From Mycolicibacterium moriokaense (GTDB lineage Bacteria; Actinomycetota; Actinomycetes; Mycobacteriales; Mycobacteriaceae), in NCBI RefSeq assembly GCF_010726085.1, contig NZ_AP022560.1, positions 930,001 through 994,000 of the forward strand: a stretch of 64,000 nt of DNA. The letters run 5' to 3'. The notes under the pieces were generated by a model. The model had not been told where the DNA came from, did not search any database, and saw only the letters and a list, made by a program, of their open reading frames with translations. This document shows, in pieces, positions 44,636 through 52,800 of this stretch (its first letter is position 1; every line of letters starts with the position of its first letter). The position numbers and the translations under genes are program-made.

Positions 44636-47425
44636 ATGCCTAAGGCGCTTTCGCTGAATGAGATAAGGAGCCGCTGCGCCGCGTTCGCGGCCGAGTGGCG
44701 GAGTCATGCGGGTTACGAGCGCGGAGAAGGCCAAGAGTTCGTACGGGAACTGCTGGGCGCTTTCGGCCTGCCTAGGACTCGCGCCGCACTCTACGAAAGG
44801 CGAGCGCAACGCAGCAGCACCGGCCGTCAAGGTTTCATTGACGCGCTGATTCCAGGACTTGCCGTCATCGAGATGAAGTCGGCTGGCGAGGACCTGGAGA
44901 AGGCCGAAGAACAGGCACTTGATTATCTCGATGGCCTCAGCGAGGCGGAATACCCGCGGTACGTGATCAGCAGCGACTTCACGAAGTTCCGAGTACTCGA
45001 CCTGGGCGCAGACGGCGAAGACTCGGCTGTCACTGAGTTCACGCTGGAGGAATTGCCCGGCAACGCCGAGGTTTTGGGCTTCCTTGCTGGCTATCAGGTC
45101 CGGGGCTTTGGGTCAAAGCAGCAAGAGAAGGCGTCCATTAAGGCAGCGCAGCTCATGGCGGCCCTGTACCAGGAGGTCGAATCCGCAGGGCTTCATGACG
45201 ACCAGGTGTCGGTATTTTTGACCCGCACGCTCTTCTGCCTTTATGCCGATGATGCTGCCATTTGGGAACGCGATCTATTCGCCGAGTTCATCGAGACTCG
45301 AACAGCGGAGGACGGCAGCGACCTTGGCGCGCAGATGAGCGTGTTGTTCCAGGCAATGAACACCGATGTAAGTAGGCGTTCCGCTTCGCTCGATGAACTA
45401 ATTGCGCGCTTCCCGTACGTCAACGGCGGCATCTTTGAGGAATCGTTACCGATTCCTTCGTTCCGCAAGGAGGTACGCGAAGCAATCCTGGTTTGTTGTG
45501 CGTTCAGCTGGGACGCAATCTCGCCCGCCATCTTCGGTTCCCTTTTCCAGTCAGTGAAGGATAAGGAAGCTCGTGACGAACTCGGCGAGCACTACACCAC
45601 CGAGACGAACATCCTGAAGCTGATCGGTCCGCTTTTTCTCGACGAACTCAAACAGCGTTTTACCGACAACTATCACAGCAAAGCTGCCCTCAAGCGGCTG
45701 CTCGATGCACTCGGCAACTTAAGAATTTTCGACCCGGCGTGCGGCTGCGGCAACTTCTTGGTTGTCACCTTGCGGGAGTTGCGTGCGCTTGAACTCCGCA
45801 TCTTGGTTCGTTTACAGGAACTTGGCGAGAACTACCAGCGCGAGTTGTTCGCTGAAAATATAGTGCGGGTCAAAATCGATCACTTCTTTGGCATCGAAAT
45901 CGATGACTGGCCAGCCAGAATCGCTGGCTTAGCGCTGCACCTGGTCAACCACCAAGCCAACAAAGCGATGGAACTTGCAATCGCTGTGGCCCCGGAGCCT
46001 CTGCCGCTCATCGAATCCGGGCACATCACCGTCGACAATGCGCTGCAGATGGATTGGGCGACCGTAGTCGCTCCGACCCCTGAGGTCTACTTGCTCGGCA
46101 ATCCGCCGTTCATGGGCGATCATTCGCGCTCTGCGGAACAACTGGCCGAACTGCGGGCGGTGTGGGGACTATCTAGCACCAGCCGCATGGACTACGTGAC
46201 GGGCTGGTACAAGAAGGCGATTGATTATTACGGCCAGATACCGGGTCGCTTCGCATTCGTGTCCACTAACTCGATCACCCAGGGAGATCAGACCCATCGC
46301 GTTTTCGGGCCGATCTTTGAGGCCGGTTGGCGCATCCGGTTCGCCCATCGCACGTTTGCGTGGACATCCGAGGCGCCAAACGCTGCGGTCGTGCACTGCG
46401 TCATCGTCGGATTCGATCGCGGCGGCAGCGGCACCCCCGCTCCGGTGATCTACACATATGCGACTCCGCGAGGCGCTCCCGCCGCTTCTCCAGCCAAGAA
46501 CATCAACGGCTATCTGCTCGACGGTCCGGACTTCCTGGTGCGCAAGCGAACTCGGCCACTGTCGCCTTCACTTCCGCAGGTGCACTACGGGTCCAAACCC
46601 ACCGATGGTGGGTTTCTGATCGTCGACGCAGCGGAGTACCCGGCGGTGGCGGCTGACCCCAACATGAGGCCGTACTTGAGGCCGTACGTGGGTGCGAGGG
46701 AGATGCTCTACGACACGCCTCGTTGGTGTCTGTGGCTTATTGACCTCGACCCAAAGCACTTAAGAGCCTCGGCAGAATTACGACGACGGCTGAAGGGAGT
46801 CGAGGAGGTCCGGTTGGATTCGGACGCCGAGAGCACCCGTGAATGGGCAGACCGGCCAAGATTATTCCGCCAAATCGGTTTCCAGTCCGAGCAGCAGTTT
46901 GTCGGGATCCCCGAGGTGTCGTCAGAAAGCCGCCTCTACCTACCAATCGCGGAGCTAGAACCCAGAACCATCATCTCGAATAAGGTCTACGGCGCTGACG
47001 ATCCCGATGGCTTCCTGTTCTCGATTGCTGGTTCTTCCATGCTGATCACATGGATGAAGGCAGTGGGCGGACGCATGAAGTCCGATCCATCCTTCTCCAG
47101 CACCATCATGTGGAATAACTTCCCGCTGCCGGAGGTCACCGCTGCGAAACGAACGGCGATCTGCGCGGCTGGCAAGGCGGTGCTTGAGGCGCGAGCTCTG
47201 TATCCAGACCGCACGCTCGCCGAGTTGTACCACCCGCAGAACATGCCGACCGAACTGTTACGTGCCCATGCGCAACTGGACCGCGCTGTAGATGCAGTGT
47301 TCGGACTCAGAGGTCGGGTAGACATCGATGCCCGTTTAAAGGCGCTATACACCTCGTTCAAGACGCTGAGTGACAGCGGGACGTTCGACGCGATCACCCG
47401 GCGAAGCCGACGCAGACGGTCGTAG
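44636..47425 (+). CDS. MmeI-like (type IIL) single-chain restriction-modification enzyme
   Basis: 929 aa, the MmeI size. The N-terminal nuclease has a PD-(D/E)xK pattern: Asp69 in GFIDALIPG and Glu79-x-Lys81 in VIEMKSAG. A helical spacer follows to about residue 330. The gamma-class N6-adenine methyltransferase shows motif I FDPACGCGNFLV (365-376; Cys where Ser is usual) and motif IV NPPF (489-492). The rest matches a target-recognition domain and C-terminal cap (LLITWMKAVGGRMKSDP). Established: MmeI-type enzymes need no separate methylase or specificity subunit, methylate one strand and cut about 20 bp away. The recognition site cannot be predicted. Confidence 0.85.
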   Translation: MPKALSLNEIRSRCAAFAAEWRSHAGYERGEGQEFVRELLGAFGLPRTRAALYERRAQRSSTGRQGFIDALIPGLAVIEMKSAGEDLEKAEEQALDYLDGLSEAEYPRYVISSDFTKFRVLDLGADGEDSAVTEFTLEELPGNAEVLGFLAGYQVRGFGSKQQEKASIKAAQLMAALYQEVESAGLHDDQVSVFLTRTLFCLYADDAAIWERDLFAEFIETRTAEDGSDLGAQMSVLFQAMNTDVSRRSASLDELIARFPYVNGGIFEESLPIPSFRKEVREAILVCCAFSWDAISPAIFGSLFQSVKDKEARDELGEHYTTETNILKLIGPLFLDELKQRFTDNYHSKAALKRLLDALGNLRIFDPACGCGNFLVVTLRELRALELRILVRLQELGENYQRELFAENIVRVKIDHFFGIEIDDWPARIAGLALHLVNHQANKAMELAIAVAPEPLPLIESGHITVDNALQMDWATVVAPTPEVYLLGNPPFMGDHSRSAEQLAELRAVWGLSSTSRMDYVTGWYKKAIDYYGQIPGRFAFVSTNSITQGDQTHRVFGPIFEAGWRIRFAHRTFAWTSEAPNAAVVHCVIVGFDRGGSGTPAPVIYTYATPRGAPAASPAKNINGYLLDGPDFLVRKRTRPLSPSLPQVHYGSKPTDGGFLIVDAAEYPAVAADPNMRPYLRPYVGAREMLYDTPRWCLWLIDLDPKHLRASAELRRRLKGVEEVRLDSDAESTREWADRPRLFRQIGFQSEQQFVGIPEVSSESRLYLPIAELEPRTIISNKVYGADDPDGFLFSIAGSSMLITWMKAVGGRMKSDPSFSSTIMWNNFPLPEVTAAKRTAICAAGKAVLEARALYPDRTLAELYHPQNMPTELLRAHAQLDRAVDAVFGLRGRVDIDARLKALYTSFKTLSDSGTFDAITRRSRRRRS

Positions 47426-47430
47426 ATCGC

Positions 47431-47600
47431 TCAACGTTGCAGCGTAGTCACGTTGTCGCAGTTGGCTTTCTGTGCGGCCGCGGACGGCGCTCCGAGTGCG
47501 GCCACATTGCCGGTGTGGCCGTCCGTGTTGATGAGGTGCGCGTAGACGGTGAGCATCGTCTTGACGTCCCGATGCCCCATCAAATCGCGACGTCGATGGG
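47431..47600 (-). pseudogene. C-terminal remnant of a tyrosine recombinase (phage-type integrase)
   Basis: On the minus strand, LMGHRDVKTMLTVYAHLIN followed by TDGHTGNVAALGA is the end of a tyrosine integrase: the G-H of box II and the nucleophile Tyr in TVYAHL. The catalytic HxxR and everything upstream are missing; preceding in-frame sequence is unrelated. It sits between the restriction-modification gene and the DUF262 gene, marking a former element boundary. Confidence 0.8.
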
Positions 47601-47739
47601 CCGGAGCCCGCCGCGAGGCACAAGATCGCCTATGTGTGGCGAATGGACCCAAGATCGCGGCAGAGGGGCCGTCCTCGAACTAGTCCAGTCGATCTCGCTC
47701 GGAGCATTGTAGGGCAAACAAGCAGCTATCCTCCGGTAC

Positions 47740-49818
47740 ATGCGTGCCAAGGAGGGGACCTTCCGCGATCTGATGACGCAGGACCGCCAGTTTCAGGTGC
47801 CGCTGTACCAGCGGCACTATCGGTGGAAGACGGGTCAGCAAGAAGATCTGTGGCAAGACATTTCCGAACAATACCGAGCGCTCGCGGGCGGAAGCGCCAT
47901 CCCGAAGCACTTCATTGGCAGCATCGTGGCGGTCGAAAAGGACGCCGACCCGCTCCATGACTTCCGTGAGTTTCGCGTCGTCGACGGTCAGCAGCGTCTG
48001 ACGACATTGTCCGTGGCGCTCGCAGCATTGCGGGATGTTGCGGCGCTCGACGATCCCGATCAGTTCGATCGGCTGAACAAGAAATATCTGATCAACGACA
48101 CGGAGCCGAAGGGTTCGGCCAGATGGGCGCGTCTCGTTCCGGGCGATGAGGATGCTGCTCCGTACTGGATAGTGCTGACTGATCCACTCAACGTGTCCGG
48201 ACATAGCGCGATAGTGAACGCCTATCGATTTTTCCACCGGAAGATCAGCGCGCTCCGCGAAGCCGGCGAGCTGATCCCAGAACGGCTGGCGACGACGATC
48301 GGCGATCGATTGGCGCTGGTCTTCGTGACTGTTTCCGAAGGCGAGCGACCCCACAAGATCTTTGAGTCCATCAACGCTACGGGAGTAGGACTGACCCAAT
48401 CCGACCTGCTCCGAAACTACCTGTTCATGGCGCTGGGACCGCGCTCGAACACCGTGTACACACAGCACTGGCGTCCGCTCGAAAAGGCACTCGGGGTGGA
48501 GGGCCTGGAGGGGCTTGTTCGGGACGACCTCCAGTCGACCGGGGAGTTCATCAAACAAGGCGATGTCTACCGAGCTGCACGAGGTCGCCTTGAACCGTCG
48601 GCAGCTGATCTCGACTTCCTCGAAGATCACGTTAAGCGGCTCGCGCGGCGAGGCGCCTACTACGCCCTTTTCTTGCAACCAGCAGACCCGAGTTCCACGG
48701 CATCTGATCTGGGACTCAGCAAGAAGGCGCTGAGGCACCTGGCATTCTTGCGTAGCTGGGGTGCCGGCACGACCTATCCGTTGCTGCTGCACATCTACTC
48801 TGAAATGGACGCGGGCCGCGTCAGCAATGCGCAGGCGGAGTCGTGCCTCGAAGCCATCGAGTCCTTCATCGTTAGGCGCTACGTCGTCGACGTACCTACG
48901 AACGTCCTGAATCGACTCTTCATCGCAGTCATCAGCAATCTGCCCCAGGGTGAGCCAATCGACGTCGCTCTGCGCCGGGAGCTGTCACGCGACAAGCGGT
49001 GGCCCGACGACGATCGTGTTCGCGATGGCATCGCCACCGTGCATTACTACTCGAATGGGCGACCCCATCAGCAGCGGTTGGTTCTTCAGCGCTTAGAGTC
49101 GCATCTGCGGGCTGAGGTTGATCTTGACTTTGACTCAGCCAAGCTGTCGATCGAACACGTGATGCCGCAGACCCTTAGCGACGGGTGGAAGAAGCAGCTG
49201 ACGGATGCGGGCCACGATCCCCGCGAAGTCTTCGAGCGACTCGGCCACACCCTAGGAAATTTGACGCTGACAGCGTGGAACTCGAAGCTCTCGAACCAGC
49301 TGTTTGAGCGCAAGCAGGAGATTCTGCAAGATTCAGACCTCAAGCTGAACGAGCAACTCGCCGCAGCTACCCAGTGGGGAGTCGACGAAATTCAGAAGCG
49401 TTCGCAGGTGCTCGCCGATGCCGCAATCGAATTGTGGTCCGCCCCTGTGCCGGGAGTTGTGACGGCGCGATCTGGGTTCGATTGGACACGCGTCGACGAA
49501 GCCGTTGCGGCACTGCCGGCCGGCTCGTGGACGTCCTACGGCGACCTGGCTGAACTCGCAGGAACGGCGGCACAGCCGACCGCTAATCACATCGCCCACG
49601 ACCCGGCAGTAACGAACGCGTACCGCGTCCTCAGCAGCGACGGGTCCATAAGCTTCAAATTTCAATGGCATGACCCAGCGGACACCCGCGATCCAATGGA
49701 GATGCTGATCGGCGAGGGCATCGAGTTCGACGACAATGACAAAGCCTCACAGGCGCAACGCCTAGGACCTCCTGAGCTCGAAGCCCTCCTCGACAATGTG
49801 CCGACCGAGGGACCGTGA
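47740..49818 (+). CDS. GmrSD-like DUF262-DUF1524 nuclease with C-terminal alkyltransferase-like domain
   Basis: 692 aa. N-terminal DUF262 (GmrS-like): VPLYQRHYRWKTGQQEDLW, VVDGQQRLTTLSVAL and FESINATGVGLTQSDLLRN. Middle DUF1524 (GmrD-like HNH): His473 in SIEHVMPQ and LGNLTLTAWNSKLSNQLFE. The last about 120 residues resemble the winged helix of O6-alkylguanine transferase-like proteins (AALPAGSWTSYGDLAELAG, HDPAVTNAYRVLSSDGS), but the PCHR active site is absent. No Shine-Dalgarno is seen; TATCCT lies seven bases before the ATG, so a leaderless transcript is possible. Family members restrict modified (glucosylated-hmC) DNA; the substrate here is unknown. Confidence 0.83.
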   Translation: MRAKEGTFRDLMTQDRQFQVPLYQRHYRWKTGQQEDLWQDISEQYRALAGGSAIPKHFIGSIVAVEKDADPLHDFREFRVVDGQQRLTTLSVALAALRDVAALDDPDQFDRLNKKYLINDTEPKGSARWARLVPGDEDAAPYWIVLTDPLNVSGHSAIVNAYRFFHRKISALREAGELIPERLATTIGDRLALVFVTVSEGERPHKIFESINATGVGLTQSDLLRNYLFMALGPRSNTVYTQHWRPLEKALGVEGLEGLVRDDLQSTGEFIKQGDVYRAARGRLEPSAADLDFLEDHVKRLARRGAYYALFLQPADPSSTASDLGLSKKALRHLAFLRSWGAGTTYPLLLHIYSEMDAGRVSNAQAESCLEAIESFIVRRYVVDVPTNVLNRLFIAVISNLPQGEPIDVALRRELSRDKRWPDDDRVRDGIATVHYYSNGRPHQQRLVLQRLESHLRAEVDLDFDSAKLSIEHVMPQTLSDGWKKQLTDAGHDPREVFERLGHTLGNLTLTAWNSKLSNQLFERKQEILQDSDLKLNEQLAAATQWGVDEIQKRSQVLADAAIELWSAPVPGVVTARSGFDWTRVDEAVAALPAGSWTSYGDLAELAGTAAQPTANHIAHDPAVTNAYRVLSSDGSISFKFQWHDPADTRDPMEMLIGEGIEFDDNDKASQAQRLGPPELEALLDNVPTEGP

Positions 49819-49883
49819 CCCATCGCCAGCCCGACCGTCGAGGCATAAAGCGCAATCGTCAGTCGCAACTCTCGCGCATGAGT

Positions 49884-49895
49884 TTAGCTAGCTAA
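49884..49895. repeat. Perfect palindrome TTAGCTAGCTAA
   Basis: 12-bp palindrome just after the DUF262 gene and overlapping the 3' end region of a possible small reverse gene. A further GCTAA follows directly (GCTAAGCTAA). Could be an operator or attachment core; no direct support. Confidence 0.35.
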
Positions 49896-49896
49896 G

Positions 49897-50103
49897 CTAA
49901 GGAACGGTCCTCTCCGAGCGAGGCAGTTCTGACGGGCCGTGTGGCGCAGATTTAATGCACGGTCGGCAGAGAACTAGGTAAGTGCAAATTGTGTCTGCCG
50001 CTTCAGGGTCTCGCTCGTGGTCAAGACGCTCGCCCGATATCTCCCTCGCAACCCTCGCGAGGCACGCTACACAAATCGGCTGAACGACTGAGCAGTAACG
50101 CAC
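49897..50103 (-). CDS. Possible small zinc-ribbon protein
   Basis: 68 aa from GTG 50103. It has two CxxC pairs (ICVACLAR near residue 12 and LCRPCIK near residue 48), the spacing of a zinc ribbon, with a charged helix between them (REISGERLDHERDPEAAD). It lies divergent from the gene at 50125 in an interval otherwise empty. Codon use is less GC-ending than in core genes, as in other island genes. It could also be a chance frame or a remnant of an HNH-like protein. Confidence 0.35.
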   Translation of the reverse strand: MRYCSVVQPICVACLARVAREISGERLDHERDPEAADTICTYLVLCRPCIKSAPHGPSELPRSERTVP

Positions 50104-50124
50104 AAGATCGAGGCCGTCACCCTG

Positions 50125-51147
50125 ATGCTGGCGCCGGCCGAGGCCCTGGCGCCCGCGTACGAGGCCGAGCGGGTCGTCGGTGTCTCCCGCCGCATCGGTG
50201 CGGCGGTCCCATCGAAGGACACCCGCGACCGCTACGTGCGCACCGAATGTGTGCTGGTGCTGCACCACGCCTGCGAGATGCTGCTGCGACTGTTCTTCGC
50301 CCACGTCGAGAAGCAAGACTGCCCGTGGCTAGGCATGGCGGCGTCGGTCAGCTTCGCCGAGTTCAAGGCGAAGGTCAGCACAGCCCTGCGGACCGGGTTC
50401 CACCGCGACGACCTAGCCCAGGTGTTCCTCGGCGGCACGGACCCCGGCGACGCGAACCTCAGCGTGGAGGCGGAGGAGTTCGAGGACACGATCGTCGCGT
50501 GGCAGCTCCTGTTGGAGACCGCCGCCAACACGGTCCTGTCCGAGTCGTTTCTGTACAACTCCGCCAAGCACGGCCTCACCGTGGTGCACACCGACGAGAG
50601 CACCCGGATGGTGATCACGCCTCCCGACGGTGGAGCCCCAATCCAACTCGCGTCGGGTTCACAGCTCACGTACCTGCACAAGCCCGAGACGCCCGGGGCG
50701 AAGGGCGGGCCGGAGTGGTGGGTTTCGCTGACTCACACCCTCCCGGATCAGGACATCGAGGTGTCCCTCCTGATCCAGCGGGCATTGTCGTCGCTGTGGA
50801 ATGTCGCCCGGCGCCGCTACACGGGGCAGGCCGGCGAGGTGACGATCGTCGCGGCCCGTGTGGTTCTCGACGCTATCTACCGCCCCGTTGCGGCGGAGGG
50901 ATCGGTCGTTCGCACCATGTCGCACGAGTTGACGAAGAAGGACCTCCAGGGCGAGTTCAGCGGCATCAACGCGCGTATGACGGGTCCGGGGCTGCCGGAT
51001 GAGGACGAGTGGGATCCCGAAGCTCCTGCCGACGGCCCGCCGCCGCGGCGTGTTGTTCTACCGGTCCGGCAGCAGGATCGGCGGATCATCAGTACGTCGA
51101 CCCGGAAGCTGCTCCCGTTCTCGCCGAACTGGTCGACGCGCGTGTGA
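50125..51147 (+). CDS. Unknown island protein, first gene of a DUF488-containing module
   Basis: 340 aa from ATG 50125; an in-frame stop at 50089 limits the start. Strong GC-ending codons show it is coding. A helical N-terminal region (LVLHHACEMLLRLFFAHVE) and a later SFLYNSAKHGLTVVH segment recall HEPN-like helical bundles with an RxxxH/NxxKHG motif, but this is a weak resemblance. From about residue 160 it becomes beta-rich. The C-terminal tail (about 30 residues) looks less conserved, and another frame beyond 51060 is also open, so a late frameshift is possible. No named family recognised. Confidence 0.7.
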   Translation: MLAPAEALAPAYEAERVVGVSRRIGAAVPSKDTRDRYVRTECVLVLHHACEMLLRLFFAHVEKQDCPWLGMAASVSFAEFKAKVSTALRTGFHRDDLAQVFLGGTDPGDANLSVEAEEFEDTIVAWQLLLETAANTVLSESFLYNSAKHGLTVVHTDESTRMVITPPDGGAPIQLASGSQLTYLHKPETPGAKGGPEWWVSLTHTLPDQDIEVSLLIQRALSSLWNVARRRYTGQAGEVTIVAARVVLDAIYRPVAAEGSVVRTMSHELTKKDLQGEFSGINARMTGPGLPDEDEWDPEAPADGPPPRRVVLPVRQQDRRIISTSTRKLLPFSPNWSTRV

Positions 51148-51298
51148 TGCGCCGGCCACTGGGTCCCGGGACAACCTGGCCGCCGCTGCACCCCCGCCTC
51201 CGTCTCGCACCTCGGGGCCGCTACCACGGTCGCGGTTCCATCGCGCACCCGCGGGGTTACGGCCCGCGGCCGTGGGTGGTGATGCACCATAGGGACCC

Positions 51299-51769
51299 AT
51301 GGGCACCGCTGACACCACTGCGCACAACACCGCCACCGGGACTCTCGTCAGCATCGGGTACGAGGGGAAGAGCGTCGGTGACCTCGTCGTGCAGCTGCTC
51401 GAACAGGGCGTGCGTGTGCTGGTGGACGTGCGCCTGACCCCGCTGAGCCGGAAGCCCGGACTGTCGAAGACGAAGCTGTCCGAGGCTCTCGCCGCGGTGG
51501 GTATCGGCTACGTGCATCACCGCGCGCTGGGCAACCCGAAGGACAACCGCGCCGGGTTCCGCGCCGGTGAGCCGGAGTCACGCGCCCGGTACCGCGACGT
51601 CCTCGAGACCGCCGCGGCGACCGACGCCCTCGCCCACGTGTCCGAACTCCTCGACGGCGGCGTGGTGGCGCTGCTGTGCTTCGAACAGGACCACGCGGAA
51701 TGCCACCGCGACATCGTGGTGAGCCAGCTGATGAAGGACCGCCCGGACGCTGCCGTGGTGCACGTCTAG
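51299..51769 (+). CDS. DUF488-family protein
   Basis: 156 aa. All DUF488 blocks are visible: LVSIGYEGKSVGDLV, DVRLTPLSRKPGLSKTKL, GYVHHRALGNPKDNR and VALLCFEQDHAECHRDIV, the last with the conserved Cys-His-Arg. AGGG lies five bases before the ATG. DUF488 proteins are small cytosolic proteins, often beside DNA-processing or defence genes; a nuclease or nucleotide-handling activity has been suggested but not shown. Ends tail to tail with the next gene, stops overlapping by four bases. Confidence 0.85.
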   Translation: MGTADTTAHNTATGTLVSIGYEGKSVGDLVVQLLEQGVRVLVDVRLTPLSRKPGLSKTKLSEALAAVGIGYVHHRALGNPKDNRAGFRAGEPESRARYRDVLETAAATDALAHVSELLDGGVVALLCFEQDHAECHRDIVVSQLMKDRPDAAVVHV

Positions 51770-52635
51770 AACAGGACGTCCTCGACCTTCGGGTACCAGG
51801 TGCCGAGGACGGAGAAGGTCCGCCGATACCGATTCTGGTTGCCCACGTAGAAGTGGATGTCCTTGTCCGGCAACACCATATCGTCGCGCCACCGCTTCAG
51901 CATCGCCTCGCGGGCACCGGCGTCTCCGTACTCGGCCTTCCATCGACGACCGGCCTGCCCGACCTCCCAGTCCAGGTTCTTCTGGTCGTGCCCGGGGCAC
52001 TTCGCGGCGGCGCACCGGTACTTGTACCGGACCGCGTACGGGGCGGGTTGGAGCGGCACCATCGAGGTACCGAACAGGTCCGGCTCGGATGCGTGGTTGA
52101 CCTTCGCCTGCTCCGCGGGGCTCCACGGGTCACCGTCGACCACGGAGATCTCGATGTTGGTGGGCTTGATTAGTCCGAGCGACGGCGACGGGTTGCCCAT
52201 GCCGCCCTTCGGGTTCCGTGCGAGGAGCTCGCACATCGTCGTCTCCCCGATCAGGGAGCCGAGCTTGCTGCGCCGAAGCAGCCAGTTCTTCTGGCTGTCC
52301 AGGCGCACGACGTGGACCATCTCGTCCTGCCGGGGCCGGAACGACTCTGGCCGGTTGTCGTTCGCCTGGTGGTAAGTGCCGTTCACCCGGATGATCTCGT
52401 ACTTCTTGAACGTGCTGTCGAAGTCGGCGTTGCGGAACTTCACCGGGTACAGGCGGATCCACTCAGGCCGGCCGCGATCGAGCCGGACACCGGCCACGCA
52501 GACGGTTTCGCCGTAGGTCTCGCTCGGGTTCGGGTAGGTCTTGACAGTAACCATCACCTCCGCAGTTTCCTCACCCGGCCTCGGAGCTTTCAGCTCGACC
52601 GATCTCGCGGCATCCTGTGAATCGCTGTCCGCCAT
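51766..52635 (-). CDS. Unknown protein, conserved partner of DUF488
   Basis: 289 aa from ATG 52635; a TTG ten codons upstream is also open. TACTCT ends seven bases before the ATG, so the message may be leaderless. The N-terminal domain is beta-rich (VKTYPNPSETYGETVCVAGV, RPEWIRLYPVKFRNADF), and the C-terminal part has a possible metal site (YRCAAAKCPGHDQKNLDWEV) and a conserved-looking HFYVGNQNRYRRTFSVLG. From memory, similar proteins are found beside DUF488 genes in other bacteria. Its convergence with DUF488 and overlapping stops support a linked unit. Biochemical role unknown. Confidence 0.72.
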   Translation of the reverse strand: MADSDSQDAARSVELKAPRPGEETAEVMVTVKTYPNPSETYGETVCVAGVRLDRGRPEWIRLYPVKFRNADFDSTFKKYEIIRVNGTYHQANDNRPESFRPRQDEMVHVVRLDSQKNWLLRRSKLGSLIGETTMCELLARNPKGGMGNPSPSLGLIKPTNIEISVVDGDPWSPAEQAKVNHASEPDLFGTSMVPLQPAPYAVRYKYRCAAAKCPGHDQKNLDWEVGQAGRRWKAEYGDAGAREAMLKRWRDDMVLPDKDIHFYVGNQNRYRRTFSVLGTWYPKVEDVLF

Positions 52636-52800
52636 TCCGGCAGAGTAAGCTACCTTCGTCGTCAATTCCGGGTATGTCGGCGGTGAATTTTGACGTACTT
52701 GTGACGGCCACGATCACGCAGGTTCCCCCGACTCCTTTGCGCTATTTTCCTATGCGATAGACGCACTAATGGAATGCCTGATGCGGAAAGCTGGCACTAG

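Noticed and set aside
51009..51437. Alternative frames after 51060 that could extend or replace the end of the 340-aa protein
   Set aside because: They are open and partly plausible, but without homologues to compare no frameshift can be claimed, so only a caution was recorded.
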